Shown here: one piece after another, positions 30,801 to 40,717 of the stretch
Layout: every line of letters starts with the position of its first letter
Position numbering within the stretch: position 1 is the first letter of the stretch
NCBI GenBank assembly: GCA_030849075.1
Contig: JASAOO010003563.1
Location: forward strand, 62,001-126,000
Direction of reading: 5' to 3'
From: Zelonia costaricensis
Lineage: Eukaryota > Euglenozoa > Kinetoplastea > Trypanosomatida > Trypanosomatidae
Length of the DNA: 64,000 bases
Program-made: the position numbers and the translations under genes
Notes under the pieces: model-generated
What the model was told of the DNA's origin: nothing
The model's database searches: none
What the model saw: only the letters and a program-made list of their open reading frames with translations

Positions 30801-32795
30801 GCAGAGGCCCGTGACGCGCAGGCGGGCGCCAGCGGCGCGCCTGCATCGCACCCCGTGCGGCGCGCGAAGGAGCGGGCGGAGGGCAGCGACGCGGAGTACG
30901 ACGGCGAAGACGAGGAGGAGGACGCGGACGGCGGCGGCGCCTCGGCGGGCCGGCGACTGCCGCGCGACCCGACGGCCGCAGCCGGCTACTCGCTGCAGCG
31001 ACCCGTGGTGCTCTACTACAGCAGCGTCCCGTACAACCCGCAGCACTACCCACTGTACAAGGTGCCAAACTCTTTCCCCGCCAGCGGCGACCCGCAGGCG
31101 CCGCTGCAGGTGCGTCTGCCGTCGCAGGATGCGGAGCCGAGCGCGGTGCGTGAGCTGCGGCAGCGGCTGAGTAGCAGCTTCCCGTACAGCCGCAAGGAGC
31201 TCTCGGAGGGTCAGCGGGACGTGCTGGCCGTTCTCGGCGTCCTGCACGCCGCCGTGTCGAACTGGGTGCATCTCCAGGCACACCTGCGCCACCGCCTCGA
31301 CTCGCCCGAACTGCGCGGCGTCGTGGATGCGGCGACGGTTCTGGACACCTTTGCGCCTGCCGTCTCCCTCACCGAGTTCCAGCACCCGAAGCTGAACAAC
31401 AAGGCGATCCAGCAGTGCTCGCAGCTCCTGCTCGCCGGCCAGCAGCGCGGCACGTGGGCGGTAAAGCTCGCCCTCGACTGCCAGTACCTCTTCAGCTACA
31501 CGACCCGCAAGTTCCTCTTCGACGTCAGCTTCACCTCGACGGACCGCTGTCTCATCCAGATGCGCAAGTACCGTGAGCTTTTTGGGCTCAACGAGCCCCG
31601 CATCTCAAACGAGCAGATGCGCGGCATCTACGGCCAGCTCAAGAAGGAGGCGAAGCGGGTGTGGCGCAGCGACGTGTTGGAGTGCGCCAAGAAGGTCCTG
31701 GACGGGCAGGACGCACGAACGCGCAACAGCACGTGGAGCTTTCAGTTCTACAACGAGAACGGGTGGGGCGACGGGCCGACGCGGGAGTTCTACACCCTCG
31801 TCAGCCAGCAGCTGCGGCAGCGCAAGCTGGCCCTCTGGCGCGGCGGCAGCGAGGCCGAGGAGCATGCCGAGTACGACGCGTCAGGGCTGGGCCTGTACCC
31901 CAAGCCGTGCGTGCCCGGCAGTGCCGACGAGCAGCGGGCCGTCCCGCTCTTCCGGCTCATTGGTCGCTTTCTCGGCCGCGCCTTTGTCGACGAGCACGTG
32001 CCCGGCCTGCCACTCTCGCCGGTTCTCATCCGCCTCCTCCGCGGCGACGTCTGCGACGTGCACGACGTGCTGGACATCAGCGAGGAGGTCGGACGCCTGC
32101 TGGTGGCCATGACCGAGGCCAGCGCCGCCGGCAGCGATACGCTGCACCTCTCTGGTCAGAAGAAGACCGTCGCGGTGACAGACCTCGCGCTTGACTTCAC
32201 GCTTCCAGGCGACGACGCCATCGAGCTGCAGCCCGGTGGCAGCGCGGTGGACGTGACGAGCGGCAACATGCTCGCCTACTGCGACGCCGTGACGAGTTTC
32301 CTGCTAAGTCGCGGCGTGACGGCCGCCGTGCAGGCGCTGCGCGAGGGTTTTCACTGGTACATGCCGCTGGTTGCGCTGCAGATGCTGACCGTGGAGGAGG
32401 TGTACCAGCTGGTCGCCGGCCACGAAGCGGCGATCACGCGGGACGACTTTGAGCAGCACAGCGAGGCCAACTACGGCTACACCCTGCACTGCAAGCACGT
32501 GCAGTGGCTCTTTGACATCCTCGCCGCCTTCACGCTGGAGGAGCAGAAGCAATTCTTCCTCTTCCTCACCGGGTCGGCCCACCTCCCCGTCGGTGGGCTC
32601 GGGCGTCTGCGGCCGTCCTTCACGATTGTGCGCAAGACGTCCGAGGATGGCGCCATCAAGGAGCAGGACCTGCTGCCGTCTGCCATGACGTGCCAGAACT
32701 ACCTGAAGCTGCCGCAGTACGACAGCAGGGCGGAGATGGAGAAGAAGCTGCGCTTCGCCATGACGGAGGGCAGCGGCGCCTTCCTGTTGTCGTAG
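27825..32795 (+). CDS. HECT E3 ubiquitin ligase, Ufd4/TRIP12-like, with ZZ zinc finger
   Basis: The 1656-residue protein is a ubiquitin ligase. Residues ~1-290 form ARM/HEAT-type helical repeats like Ufd4 and TRIP12. An acidic stretch (~395-445) is followed by a ZZ zinc finger at ~459-512 (CDGC, CNDC, CCAC and two His). Middle regions are helical with disordered acidic linkers. The HECT domain occupies about 1270-1656: GDGPTREFY near 1310 and the C-lobe PSAMTCQNYLKLPQYDS, where C1623 is the ubiquitin-accepting cysteine; the terminal acidic/aromatic tail EGSGAFLLS is typical. All parts needed for activity are present. Ufd4/TRIP12 act in ubiquitin-fusion degradation and N-degron pathways. A ZZ finger is not part of Ufd4 or TRIP12, so substrate recognition may differ. 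The start ATG coincides with the beginning of the helical domain. Confidence 0.92.
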   Translation: MDGFRFHMEATGLPEGNMRRANAELVSMINSPDPTLQYGGLQMLCDQLTMSSFISPTTMATIPMLLPSLIRCIATSPLREVSITAARALTYILDAFPRTFETLPSRVTLVTVLLQHLRSIEDVELSEQCISCLEIISRSQLGSQELLRSDGVEAVLGFADFFTLHKQRQIWKIVHRLVGEMDQSAVRHVAPSLPTLRMAMTNGDAEIRQKAIATMAQAIEGVKGDRGIVEDVFGDSADRIAAVLQERDLNDETLSCALSLLLAGVQWSAGIAASVIQSDLLATLLALLRATPAAAAAGGATSATDQVASPTDHAGTPAELLLVRDSPASLAPESSPASALRTPVLTSHQRAIVCRLLASLLIPYRSGAAEQLERLEMLTQRSLLTGAPAVGDLMGGQGGDDDDEEAGEDGEDDYTTTEGDEEDEEAAEDSDSDPEGTLAELRQRIADEPGLNIQTKAIYARCRPSGFMCDGCGKSCTPGDWYRCNDCPDKDFCCACVLEHYRDDHNGQHSYTDMEQVVGATARNRDKVELYRQSPQLLQRLLEAVPTVVCVCVASELVTVRAACLDFLVSLADMTSAEQLLGSGATQGELGEVLNNNLRGNDLVCNALATVLAGRLLQKAGDAYQVQFVREGVKLSLQLLKQRCKVKGKTSLSRELRAQLSASVAGWRTIIGMEAALLLHRFLGTEDEQASESLRRVVQELRQDNFNTAVALLRDVLAGDVTAFEFYSSGIAKELRSCLSRQRNVFAVMQLIAVLSAPAPPSVYERDVGQRSASPPGSPLGRGLNGSGSLLSHFVHHLLTVLTLLDDFAVPTYDFIGGVHKYFVVCFEPHRQSVAAPGDSVPAGLAAAQRGADGDVGSAGRQRIKARIRPLSSVSAMVQVLKQEVLHQESENENDGDDDEAITNVLPNLHPRNTPSPSSSPVNTLTAARRLLRAAANSAAAQTSPASDGPSRNAPPPPPSNSVWIRYGTHVLPLSMTMLQIIEHLVLPAAAAAEARDAQAGASGAPASHPVRRAKERAEGSDAEYDGEDEEEDADGGGASAGRRLPRDPTAAAGYSLQRPVVLYYSSVPYNPQHYPLYKVPNSFPASGDPQAPLQVRLPSQDAEPSAVRELRQRLSSSFPYSRKELSEGQRDVLAVLGVLHAAVSNWVHLQAHLRHRLDSPELRGVVDAATVLDTFAPAVSLTEFQHPKLNNKAIQQCSQLLLAGQQRGTWAVKLALDCQYLFSYTTRKFLFDVSFTSTDRCLIQMRKYRELFGLNEPRISNEQMRGIYGQLKKEAKRVWRSDVLECAKKVLDGQDARTRNSTWSFQFYNENGWGDGPTREFYTLVSQQLRQRKLALWRGGSEAEEHAEYDASGLGLYPKPCVPGSADEQRAVPLFRLIGRFLGRAFVDEHVPGLPLSPVLIRLLRGDVCDVHDVLDISEEVGRLLVAMTEASAAGSDTLHLSGQKKTVAVTDLALDFTLPGDDAIELQPGGSAVDVTSGNMLAYCDAVTSFLLSRGVTAAVQALREGFHWYMPLVALQMLTVEEVYQLVAGHEAAITRDDFEQHSEANYGYTLHCKHVQWLFDILAAFTLEEQKQFFLFLTGSAHLPVGGLGRLRPSFTIVRKTSEDGAIKEQDLLPSAMTCQNYLKLPQYDSRAEMEKKLRFAMTEGSGAFLLS

Positions 32796-34711
32796 TGAAA
32801 GAGAAAACAACCACCACCACCTCACCCCACCCCCACGCCAAGAAAGCGCGAATACCGACACGCGTCGCCTGACCCGCGTGCCAGTGAAGCGCAGCGTCGC
32901 TGAGGTGCATCGAGGCGTTCTCCCCTTTTCTCTGTGGAAGATGAAGAAAGACGGCGCCGCACCTGCGCCGGCGGTCAACGTGGAGGCTGAGTGGCTCTTG
33001 TCGTGGCGCGCTTCTCCGCCGTGAACCTTCGCCTCGCCTCGCCCGGCGCTGTCGCTGAATGCATCGACCTCCCACTTATTCGCGGCCTGCTGCTCTCGCG
33101 CTCGGTTGCCCCGCGCTGAGCATGCGGCCTTTTTTAGTTTTACGAGTCTGTCTGCTGCTCTTCGCTCCTCTGCCTCGTCGCCTGCGCGAGATTGCGGAGT
33201 GGGCGGAGGGGAGGGGGGAGGGGATGATGATGGAATTCTGTCGACGTTTGGCCAGGACCGGTAAGGGTAGGGTTGAGGCGGAGATGTGCGGCCCTGCGTG
33301 GTTTGGAGTGAGTACTCCGCGACCCGTCTGCCGCCAGCGTTGATGGTGGTGGTGGTAGGGAGAAGATACGTTGAGCAATAAGGTCTAATTGTGATGTCCT
33401 CGCCGTTCCGCGTTCCGAATAGAAACTCTCCCATTTATCTTTCCCGCCGTGCCCCTCACAGGTGCGCCTTCACGTTGAGCAGGGGCCTCGCAGTGCCGCA
33501 GTCCAGTTTGGGCCTGCGCAGATGCCTGCATCACTGAACTTTCTCACACGGAGTCGTAATCCCCCTCCCTCCACGGCAGAGCCCCTCGCAGTGAGGCAGG
33601 GGAGAGGGAAAAAGGAGAAGAGCAGGACGAGGTGAAGGAAGTCGTGCGATTGTCTTTTTGCTTTTCCGCTTCACCCGTGTGCGTTCCCTCTAGCCTCCCT
33701 CCCCTCCCTCCGCAAACATACCTGCTCGCACCGTTTGTGTGTGCGTGTGTACTTCTTTGCTTTCCCCTGCCTTCCCTTCCCCTCTCCCTCGCGCGTTCGA
33801 CTTGGAAAGGACCTAGAGGTGTTTGCTTTTCTTCAGCTGCGGCGCCACGTGAGGCAATCAGGAGCACACACATATACACACACAGGTAAAAGAGAAATAC
33901 GAGATTCGACTCGTGAGACGGCGTCTCTGCCGCTCTCGTTTACGCAGCCCCCACAAGGCCGCAGTTGGCGAAGAAGAAAGAAAGAGGTTGAGGTGCCACT
34001 GCTATGCACGAGAGCGCCCCTCTTCTCTTTCCATGCAGCGACACAACGCAAGCGTCCGTCTCGCGCGGACCTAGAAGACAAACGAGCGAGGAGAAGCGGG
34101 GAGCAACCCCTGTGCTCCATCTCGTATTGGCTCGCAAGGTGGGATCTCGTTTCAGAGAACCACTCACTCGGAGGTTCTCTTCACCCGCTTCTACCCCCCC
34201 CCCTCCCTCCCTCCCACCTCACCCTTCCACTGCTCTTTTTTCCCCGACGTACGCCTCCGTCCACACATCGGCACTCCCACACACGACCACGTGACACCCG
34301 TGCGCCACAGAAAGAGAGAGAGCTGCGAGGGACCCCGCCATTCCGTGTGTGTTCTCGCACTTCTCCCTGGCCGCGCCTTCCTCCTTTCTCTCCCTCCGCA
34401 CCCCCTTGCTGCCCCCTTGCGACGGCCGTGTTCTGTGCGGAGGGCTCCAGGCACTCGACCAGCCAACGGACGGAGGCCCCCCCCCCTCCGCCTCCCTCCC
34501 TTTTGAGGAGGTGTTTCACAAGCGGAGACGAGGAGCGGAAGCTGAAGAGGACGCAGGAGACGTTACGCGAACGGATTCCGCCTGACTAGAAGGAAACACC
34601 TGCGTCGCCTTGTAAGAGCCAATCGTGCTATTGGCCCGAAGAGCCCGGCCATCGACCGAGCCAGACTACCTTGACAGATATACTCACAGGCACACACGAA
34701 CGCGCGCACAG

Positions 34712-34737
34712 ACACACACACACACACACACACACAC
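34712..34737. repeat. (AC)13 microsatellite
   Basis: About 26 bases of perfect AC repeat ~200 bases upstream of the CRM1 start. Confidence 0.9.
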
Positions 34738-34905
34738 TTTCTTAAGCACACAAGAGGGACGAAGAAAGACGGGGCTGTGAGGCGCTGCGAGCCGCTCTGC
34801 GTGCTGTGGTGAGTCCTCGAGCCGCTGGTGACTCGTGCACCGACTTACCGTACTCTTGCACCCGCGTTTCTTACCTGGCTATCTTCTTTGTTTCGTGTCA
34901 TCTCG

Positions 34906-34932
34906 TTTTTTTTTTTCCACCCTGTCGTGTAG
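34906..34932 (+). promoter_or_regulatory. Pyrimidine tract and predicted trans-splice acceptor of CRM1
   Basis: A T13 run continues into C/T-rich sequence and the first AG is at 34931-34932, only five bases before the ATG at 34938. If used, the mRNA would have almost no 5' UTR apart from the spliced leader. Confidence 0.6.
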
Positions 34933-34937
34933 CCGCG

Positions 34938-37900
34938 ATGGAGGTGATACTAGACTTCAGCCGGTCGCTGGATGTGCAGGCTTTCGACCAGGTGGTGACG
35001 GCCATGTCGTCGGGCAGTCCGGCGCAGATCATGGAGGCGCAAGATGTGCTGACCCGCTTCAAGGCCAACCCAGAAGCCTTCTTTCGAGTTGACAAGCTGC
35101 TCACCGAGTCGCGCAACACGAGCACGCGCTTCTTCGCCCTGCAAGTGCTGGACGAGACCATCATGCAGCGCTGGAACGCGCTGACGACGGAGAACCAGCA
35201 GGCGATCCGCAACTTCGTGGTCAGCCTCATTGTGCGGGAGTGCACCAGCTTCGCGCACATCCGCCAGAACCGCACGCTGCTGACAAAAATGAACATGACG
35301 CTCGTGTCGATAGCGAAGCGCGAGTGGCCAGTGCGGTGGCCGAACTTTGTGCAGGAGATTTCGACGAGTGCCTCGCCGTCCGAGCCGATGGTGGAGAACA
35401 ACCTCAACCTGCTGCGCCTGGTGGGAGAGGAGGTGTTTGAGTTTGGCGAAAAGACGCTGACGTCGCGGTGGGTGGAGCGCAAGAAGCAGGCACTCGCGCA
35501 GGACTTCCGCTTCATCATGGAGCTGTGCGTCATGGTGGTGGTCAACACCACGGACACGGCGCTGCTGCGGGCGGCGCTGGCGACGCTAGAGGTGTACGTG
35601 CCGTGGATGACGCCGGACGTCATCTTCAACGAGCAGGTGCTGCAGAGCATCGCGCGACTTGTCGTGAGCGACGGCAACGTGCGGGGGGAGGCGGTGCGCT
35701 GCTTGACGGAGATGTGCTCGGCCGCGACGAGCACCGGCGCCGCCGGTGACCAACAAGTGCGCCTCGTGCTCGACACCTTCAAGGCGGCGCTGGGCAACAT
35801 CATCAACGCGCTGCCAACGACGCACTCATCCATTGTCGAGCGGGTCGTCGCGCTGTACGAGCACGGCACGCTCGTGGACAAGGAGTACGTGGCAAACCTC
35901 AACCTGCTGCTCATTGCCTTTCTGCGCCACTACTACAGCAACATCTCATACGACGACCTGCTGCTCGTCACGTGCCATGAGATGCTCGTGGGGATGAGCA
36001 ACATCAACGAGAAGGAGCTCTTCAAGGCGTGTGTCGAGTACTGGTGGTGGCTCGGCGACCACCTCTTGCGCGCACCGGCGAGCGTGGTGAAGAAGAACCT
36101 CATGTCGAAGCTGCCGCGCGTGCTGTCTGATGTGCGCTTCGTGCTGATCCGTCGCATGGCCAAGCCGGAGGAGGTCATCATCGTCGAGGAGGAAGGCGAG
36201 ATCCGGCGCGAGCACGTGTCGGATGTTGAGGAGCTGCAGCTCTACAACCTCATGCGGCAGACGCTCGTTTTCCTGACGCACCTGGACCCGAAGGACACGC
36301 GCAACATCATGCTCGATCTCATGAAGCGGCAGCTGGACCGCAGCGAGTGGTCGTGGCACAACTGCAACACGCTCTGCTGGGCCGTCGGCTCGATCTCGCT
36401 GGCCCTCTCGGAGCAGGACGAGAGCGATCTCTTCGTGCGCATCATCACGGACCTCCTCACGCTCTTCAAGGGGATGAGCGGGAAGGACAACCGCGCCGTG
36501 ATTGCGAGCGATGTCATGTTCATCATTGGCCAGTACCCCCGCTACCTCCGTAACCACGTCAGCTTCCTGTCCACCGTGACGCGCAGGGTGTTTCACTTCA
36601 TGCGGGAGAAGTTCCCTGGGGTGCAGGACATGGCCGTCGACACGTTCCTGAAGCTCAGCAGGCAGCTGGACATCAAGTACGCGGAGGTGAACGGCGGCAT
36701 TAGCCTGGCCGCCGACGTGGCGAAGAGCTGGAGCTCGATCACGGAGATGCTGTCGCTGCAGCAGGTGCAGACGTGCTTCAACGCGGCTGGCTTTATGATC
36801 GCAGCTGCGGCGACGGAGCAGGAGCGGGCCAACCTTCTCGAGGCGTTTCTGGCCGACACGAATACGCGCTTCAAGGCGTACACGGTGAGCGCCGCGGCCG
36901 CCGGCGCTGCCTTCTGCCAGAGCGAGGAGGCGATGGTGGAGCTGCTGCACTATCTGCGCGTCTTCAGCAACGTCGCCGATTCCTGCGGCGACGTCTTTGT
37001 CTTCGAGATGATGCTCATCGCGCAGGACCTTTACGGCTTTTATCGCACCTTTTCCGAGGCCCAGGTGAAGGCGATCGCCGACGGCGGGGAGGCCGCGCTG
37101 CACCGACAGGACATGAAGTACGTCCGCCTCGCCAAGCGCGAGATTCTGCGCATCATCGAGCGCTTTGTCGGCCACGCGACCCAGCTCGACTTCATCGCGA
37201 CGGTCTGCCTGCCCGACACCTTCTCGGTGGTGCTGCTGGACTACGAGAACGCCATCGCGGCCGCCAAGGAGCCGGGTGCCCTCGCGCTCGCGACGGCCTG
37301 CGTGCGCACCCTCGGTCGCCGCATCGAGAACGACTGCGCCGCGATCCTGGACCACACCTTCAACACTACCGTCGCCATCATCGCGCAGGACATGGAGAGC
37401 CACCCCGAGTTCCGCGTCAACCTCTTCAAGCTTCTGCAGGCGCTGAACGCGCACTGCTTCGAGGCGTTCATCTGCTACACCGCCACGCACGAGGACGTGG
37501 TGCTGGGCATGCTGTGGGCGATCAAGCACACCGACTATCCCACCATGTCCACCGGTCTCGAAACGCTCGACCTGTTCCTGGCCAACGTGGCCAAGTCCGA
37601 GTACGCCGAGCCGTTCTACACGGCCTACATGCAGCGCATCATGGTAGACGTGATGGTCGCCTCGATGGACTCGCTGCACGCCTCCGGCTTTCAGCACCAC
37701 GCCCGCATCCTGCAGAAGCTCTTCGTCGTCTCGGCTATGGTGCCGGTGGACGCGGCGGCGATTGGCAAGAACGCCATTCAGGGCTACCTGCTGGAGAGCC
37801 TGCAGGTGATTCCAACGCTGACGGAGTCCTCCATTGCGGGATTTGTGAACATGTGCTACGAGAACTTCACCGACGACGACCGCTTCCGCACTCAGTTTGC

Positions 37901-38051
37901 TGACTTCCTCATCGAGGTGAAGGTGTGGGGCGCCGAGCAGGAGAACCGAATGCAGGAGGAGGACGAGCGCCGCCTGCGCGAGGAGACGATTCCGGGCTTC
38001 TCGAACCTCTCCATGGAGGAGCCGCCCGCCAACCTCTTTGCGAGTCGGTAG
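34938..38051 (+). CDS. XPO1: Exportin-1 (CRM1/XPO1)
   Basis: The 1037-residue protein is the nuclear export receptor that carries leucine-rich-signal cargoes with Ran-GTP. It starts ILDFSRSLDVQAFDQVV, followed by the importin-beta N-terminal region (~30-110) and the exportin-1 domain (LTKMNMTLVSIAKREWPVRW). The central signature ISLALSEQDES, GKDNRAVIASDVMFIIGQYP and GVQDMAVDTFLKL aligns without gaps to human CRM1, and the C-terminal half continues the HEAT repeats to SNLSMEEPPANLFASR. Length fits the family (~1070). At the position of human Cys528, the leptomycin-B target, the codon TTC (36465-36467) encodes Phe510. The start is the first ATG after the predicted acceptor; the frame is open further upstream but that part lies before the splice site. 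Confidence 0.96.
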   Translation: MEVILDFSRSLDVQAFDQVVTAMSSGSPAQIMEAQDVLTRFKANPEAFFRVDKLLTESRNTSTRFFALQVLDETIMQRWNALTTENQQAIRNFVVSLIVRECTSFAHIRQNRTLLTKMNMTLVSIAKREWPVRWPNFVQEISTSASPSEPMVENNLNLLRLVGEEVFEFGEKTLTSRWVERKKQALAQDFRFIMELCVMVVVNTTDTALLRAALATLEVYVPWMTPDVIFNEQVLQSIARLVVSDGNVRGEAVRCLTEMCSAATSTGAAGDQQVRLVLDTFKAALGNIINALPTTHSSIVERVVALYEHGTLVDKEYVANLNLLLIAFLRHYYSNISYDDLLLVTCHEMLVGMSNINEKELFKACVEYWWWLGDHLLRAPASVVKKNLMSKLPRVLSDVRFVLIRRMAKPEEVIIVEEEGEIRREHVSDVEELQLYNLMRQTLVFLTHLDPKDTRNIMLDLMKRQLDRSEWSWHNCNTLCWAVGSISLALSEQDESDLFVRIITDLLTLFKGMSGKDNRAVIASDVMFIIGQYPRYLRNHVSFLSTVTRRVFHFMREKFPGVQDMAVDTFLKLSRQLDIKYAEVNGGISLAADVAKSWSSITEMLSLQQVQTCFNAAGFMIAAAATEQERANLLEAFLADTNTRFKAYTVSAAAAGAAFCQSEEAMVELLHYLRVFSNVADSCGDVFVFEMMLIAQDLYGFYRTFSEAQVKAIADGGEAALHRQDMKYVRLAKREILRIIERFVGHATQLDFIATVCLPDTFSVVLLDYENAIAAAKEPGALALATACVRTLGRRIENDCAAILDHTFNTTVAIIAQDMESHPEFRVNLFKLLQALNAHCFEAFICYTATHEDVVLGMLWAIKHTDYPTMSTGLETLDLFLANVAKSEYAEPFYTAYMQRIMVDVMVASMDSLHASGFQHHARILQKLFVVSAMVPVDAAAIGKNAIQGYLLESLQVIPTLTESSIAGFVNMCYENFTDDDRFRTQFADFLIEVKVWGAEQENRMQEEDERRLREETIPGFSNLSMEEPPANLFASR

Positions 38052-39709
38052 AGGGGAGGAGAAAGGGGGGGGGTGGGCGGCGGCGGCGGCTGGCAGGGCA
38101 GGGGGTCCGCACCTACGTGTGTGGGTGTGCGCGTGGGCCTGTGGACGTGTCTTCTCCTTCTCCTTCTCCGTCTCCTCTCCTGGGAGCTGCTCGGCTCGTG
38201 TTGTGCACGGGCATGTTGGCATGGTGGCCTTGACGGTGCTTTCCTTTGTCGCTTTGCACGCCGCCGTCGGATTGCCGACCGCAAGCACGCGTTGCGGCCT
38301 CTGGAGGGGGCGGGGTGGGGAAGAGGAGGAGGGCTGACCCCAGCCGCTGCACGGCTCTGACGCGGCGGTGGAGCGAGCGGCTCGTCTTTCCCCACGCGTG
38401 CGGCCTGCATTGGGTCGTGCTTCGAAACGCATGTGTCTCCCCTCCACATGACACAACGCTAACGCAGATAAGCCGGAGACAACGAAGACACAAACGAAGA
38501 CGAGCGGGAATGAGAGTCGAGCGCAGGAACGTCCACTGCAGAGGACGGCCGCATGTGCGATCGCAACTGCGGTGCCGGACTCGGACGGCGCGGGTGCAAC
38601 GGAACGTCTACGTTCGCCGTGCGCAACGATGACGCAGGCTAAAATGGCCGTGTGCGAGACCCCCTTGCGCGGCTTCACGCGCGTTGCCTCCGCAGCTGAA
38701 GCCGTACGCGGCGCACGCGCTGCACACCACCTCTCACGGCGACTGGCACTCCCGCAGGGGAAGCTCTATGGCACCGTGCACATCGTCTACCCCCGCCAGC
38801 ACTGCTCCTCCACTCGCTTCGTGACTGCATTTCTCCCCCTTTTCGCTGCGTCTCCGTTTTCTTTTCTTCTATTGAGTGGTGGGTGCGCACTCCACGTACG
38901 CCCCATGCCCCCTCCCCCTCCCCCGTCGCTCTCTCCCCAACACTTCCGCTGTCCGCTCCACGTGAAGAGGTCGTCCCCGCCCCTCCCGACCCAAGCGCCT
39001 TCCACCTCCTCCCCGCCTCACTCGCTTACTTGACCCTACTCCCTGTCCTCTCACCCTCCACCCTCCCTCCCCGTCACATCCACCCACGAGCGGGGGTGGA
39101 CTCAACGCTGCCCGTTTGTTTCTGGGCGTTTGGCGTCCCTCACACACGCGGGACAGCATTTGGTAGCGGGCTCGCTTTCCGCGAGCGGCAGCTCCGTTCT
39201 CGGTGCCGCCAGCGTTGACGTGCTCAGTCGACAACCCAGTCCAGCTGCCTTCTCGCGCGACGCGTTGCGCTTCTTCACCTCCTCCCTCTGCGTGCTGGTC
39301 ATCATACCCTGCCCGCTCTGCCTCCCCCCCTCCCCTCCCCCAACTGCCACCGTCTGTGCAACGCCTGCTCGACGTCTTTCACCGTAGCCTCGCCCCCGCC
39401 ACCTCCGTCCTTGTTTCTCCCTCCCTCCCTCCCTCCTTGGTGCCAGTGCGCCTGTTTGGCAGCCCCGCTGCGGGACCCCCCCACCCCCCTGCTCCCCTCT
39501 CCTCCAGCTCCTGACATCTGCTCGTCTCGTGCGCTCCCCTACGGAGGCTTGTTTCTCGCCTGGTGTACGGTAAGTGTTTGGGTTGGTCCTCCTCCATCGC
39601 CCCGTTGCCTTGCCCTCGTCGCTTTCGTTTTTTTTTCTCTCTCTGAATTCTCCCTTTCCGAGTAACAACCTCTCACATACAAAACTACAATTAGCCACCA
39701 CTTACTCTA
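38052..39709. other. Spacer between CRM1 and the first mitochondrial carrier
   Basis: No gene is supported in 1.66 kb. It contains a G9 run shortly after the CRM1 stop, C/T-rich tracts at ~38903-38945, ~39036-39075, ~39312-39345 and ~39415-39436, and a T/CT tract at ~39628-39658 with AG at 39661-39662, which would leave a 47-base 5' UTR for the carrier. Confidence 0.6.
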
Positions 39710-40717
39710 ATGTCCGCGTCCCCGGCCTCTGCCGCCATGCAGTCCGCCATATTCGCGGACCCGGTCAGCGAGACACGCGGGGAGCAGAAGGGCCAGGTGC
39801 CGACCTCGCTAAAGGCGATTGGGCGTCACGCCCCTGTTGCGTGGCACACCGTCAGCTCCCAGCTCGCCTCGGCCACTAGCACGTGCATCTTCTACCCCTT
39901 CGACATGCTGCGCACCCGCTTCATGGCGCAGGACGGGACGGTGGCGCGGCAGCACAACGGCCGCGTCTACAGCTCCATCCACCGCTCCCTGGCGCTCATC
40001 TACCGCGAGGAGGGCGTCCGCACGCTTTTCCGCGGCTGCCCCGTCGCGGTGAGCGGGTCGATTGTGGCGTGGGGCGTGTACATGTTCCTCTACCGGCAGC
40101 TGTGCAACCTGACCGAGTACACGTCCTACCTCGGCCGCGCCAGCATGTCGGTACTGGCGAGCGCTGTGTCGTCCTCGGTGGCGTGCCCCATATTCCTCGT
40201 CAAGTCGCGCATGCAGCTCGAGGAGGCGCACCGCAGCGCGCACTACCGCAGCTTCTGGCAGGGGCTGCGGTACACCGTGGCCACGTCTGGCCTCCGCTCC
40301 CTCTGGCGCGGCCTCTCCTTGCAGCTCTGCCTCATCTTTCCCAACGCACTCGCGCTGCCCACCTACGACACCCTCAAGCGATTTCTGCTGCGCTACCGCT
40401 GGCAGCACGACGAGACGGCGGAGCTGAACCTCCTCGAGATTGGGGTCTGCTCTACCCTGACGAAGGTGTGGATCCTGCTGCTGTCGCACCCGCTCATGAT
40501 GATGAAGGTGCGCATGCAGGACGAGCGGGCGGCGGTCGGCGCTGTACAGTACCGCTCCGTCGCGCAGAGCATCTCGAATGTCCTCAAGACGCAGGGAGCA
40601 CGCGGCATGTACCGGGGGTTCAGCACCGCCTTGATTCACTCGCTGCCCCGCTCCCTCCTGCACTACTGCATCTACGAGAAGACGCTGACACTGCTGTGCC
40701 ACCACTATCCCTCTTAA
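39710..40717 (+). CDS. Mitochondrial carrier (SLC25), folate/FAD-type, copy 1
   Basis: The 335-residue protein has the three repeats of a mitochondrial inner-membrane carrier. The repeat signatures are PFDMLRTRF (P63), PIFLVKSRM (P160) and PLMMMKVRM (P261), each followed by the GxxxLFRG/LWRG/MYRG-type sequence. The stretch TLFRGCPVAVSGSIVAWGVYMFLY is close to the folate/FAD carriers SLC25A32 and Flx1 and to pyrimidine-nucleotide carriers. The acidic residue usual at the third position of the signature is replaced in repeats two and three, as is partly seen in that subgroup. The substrate cannot be set from sequence alone. A 30-residue N-terminal extension precedes the first repeat. The neighbouring gene at 41572 is a clear paralogue in tandem. 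Confidence 0.9.
   Translation: MSASPASAAMQSAIFADPVSETRGEQKGQVPTSLKAIGRHAPVAWHTVSSQLASATSTCIFYPFDMLRTRFMAQDGTVARQHNGRVYSSIHRSLALIYREEGVRTLFRGCPVAVSGSIVAWGVYMFLYRQLCNLTEYTSYLGRASMSVLASAVSSSVACPIFLVKSRMQLEEAHRSAHYRSFWQGLRYTVATSGLRSLWRGLSLQLCLIFPNALALPTYDTLKRFLLRYRWQHDETAELNLLEIGVCSTLTKVWILLLSHPLMMMKVRMQDERAAVGAVQYRSVAQSISNVLKTQGARGMYRGFSTALIHSLPRSLLHYCIYEKTLTLLCHHYPS

Larger units (their letters stand above)
32796..34937. other. Long spacer between the HECT ligase and CRM1 genes
   Basis: I see no gene in 2.1 kb. It contains C/T tracts at ~33694-33713, ~33758-33790, ~34190-34225 and ~34355-34420, mixed CA runs, an (AC)n microsatellite at 34712-34737, and the T-rich tract before CRM1. A single TAGGGTTG near 33268 is not a telomere-like array. 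Confidence 0.6.

Noticed and set aside
28674..31385. 903-codon open frame on the - strand inside the HECT gene
   Set aside because: It is a shadow frame produced by high G/C at third positions of the real + strand gene. Its peptide is rich in Arg, His, Ala and Leu with no domain.
33260..33280. Telomere-like GGGTAGGGTTG
   Set aside because: It is a single degenerate occurrence, not an array, and lies within an ordinary spacer.
33735..34589. 284-codon open frame upstream of CRM1
   Set aside because: It encodes Pro/Ser/Arg/Cys-rich simple sequence spanning several pyrimidine tracts and has no homology I can see.
35946..38678. 910-codon open frame on the - strand across CRM1
   Set aside because: The + strand frame is plainly exportin-1. 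The - strand peptide is compositionally biased and matches nothing.
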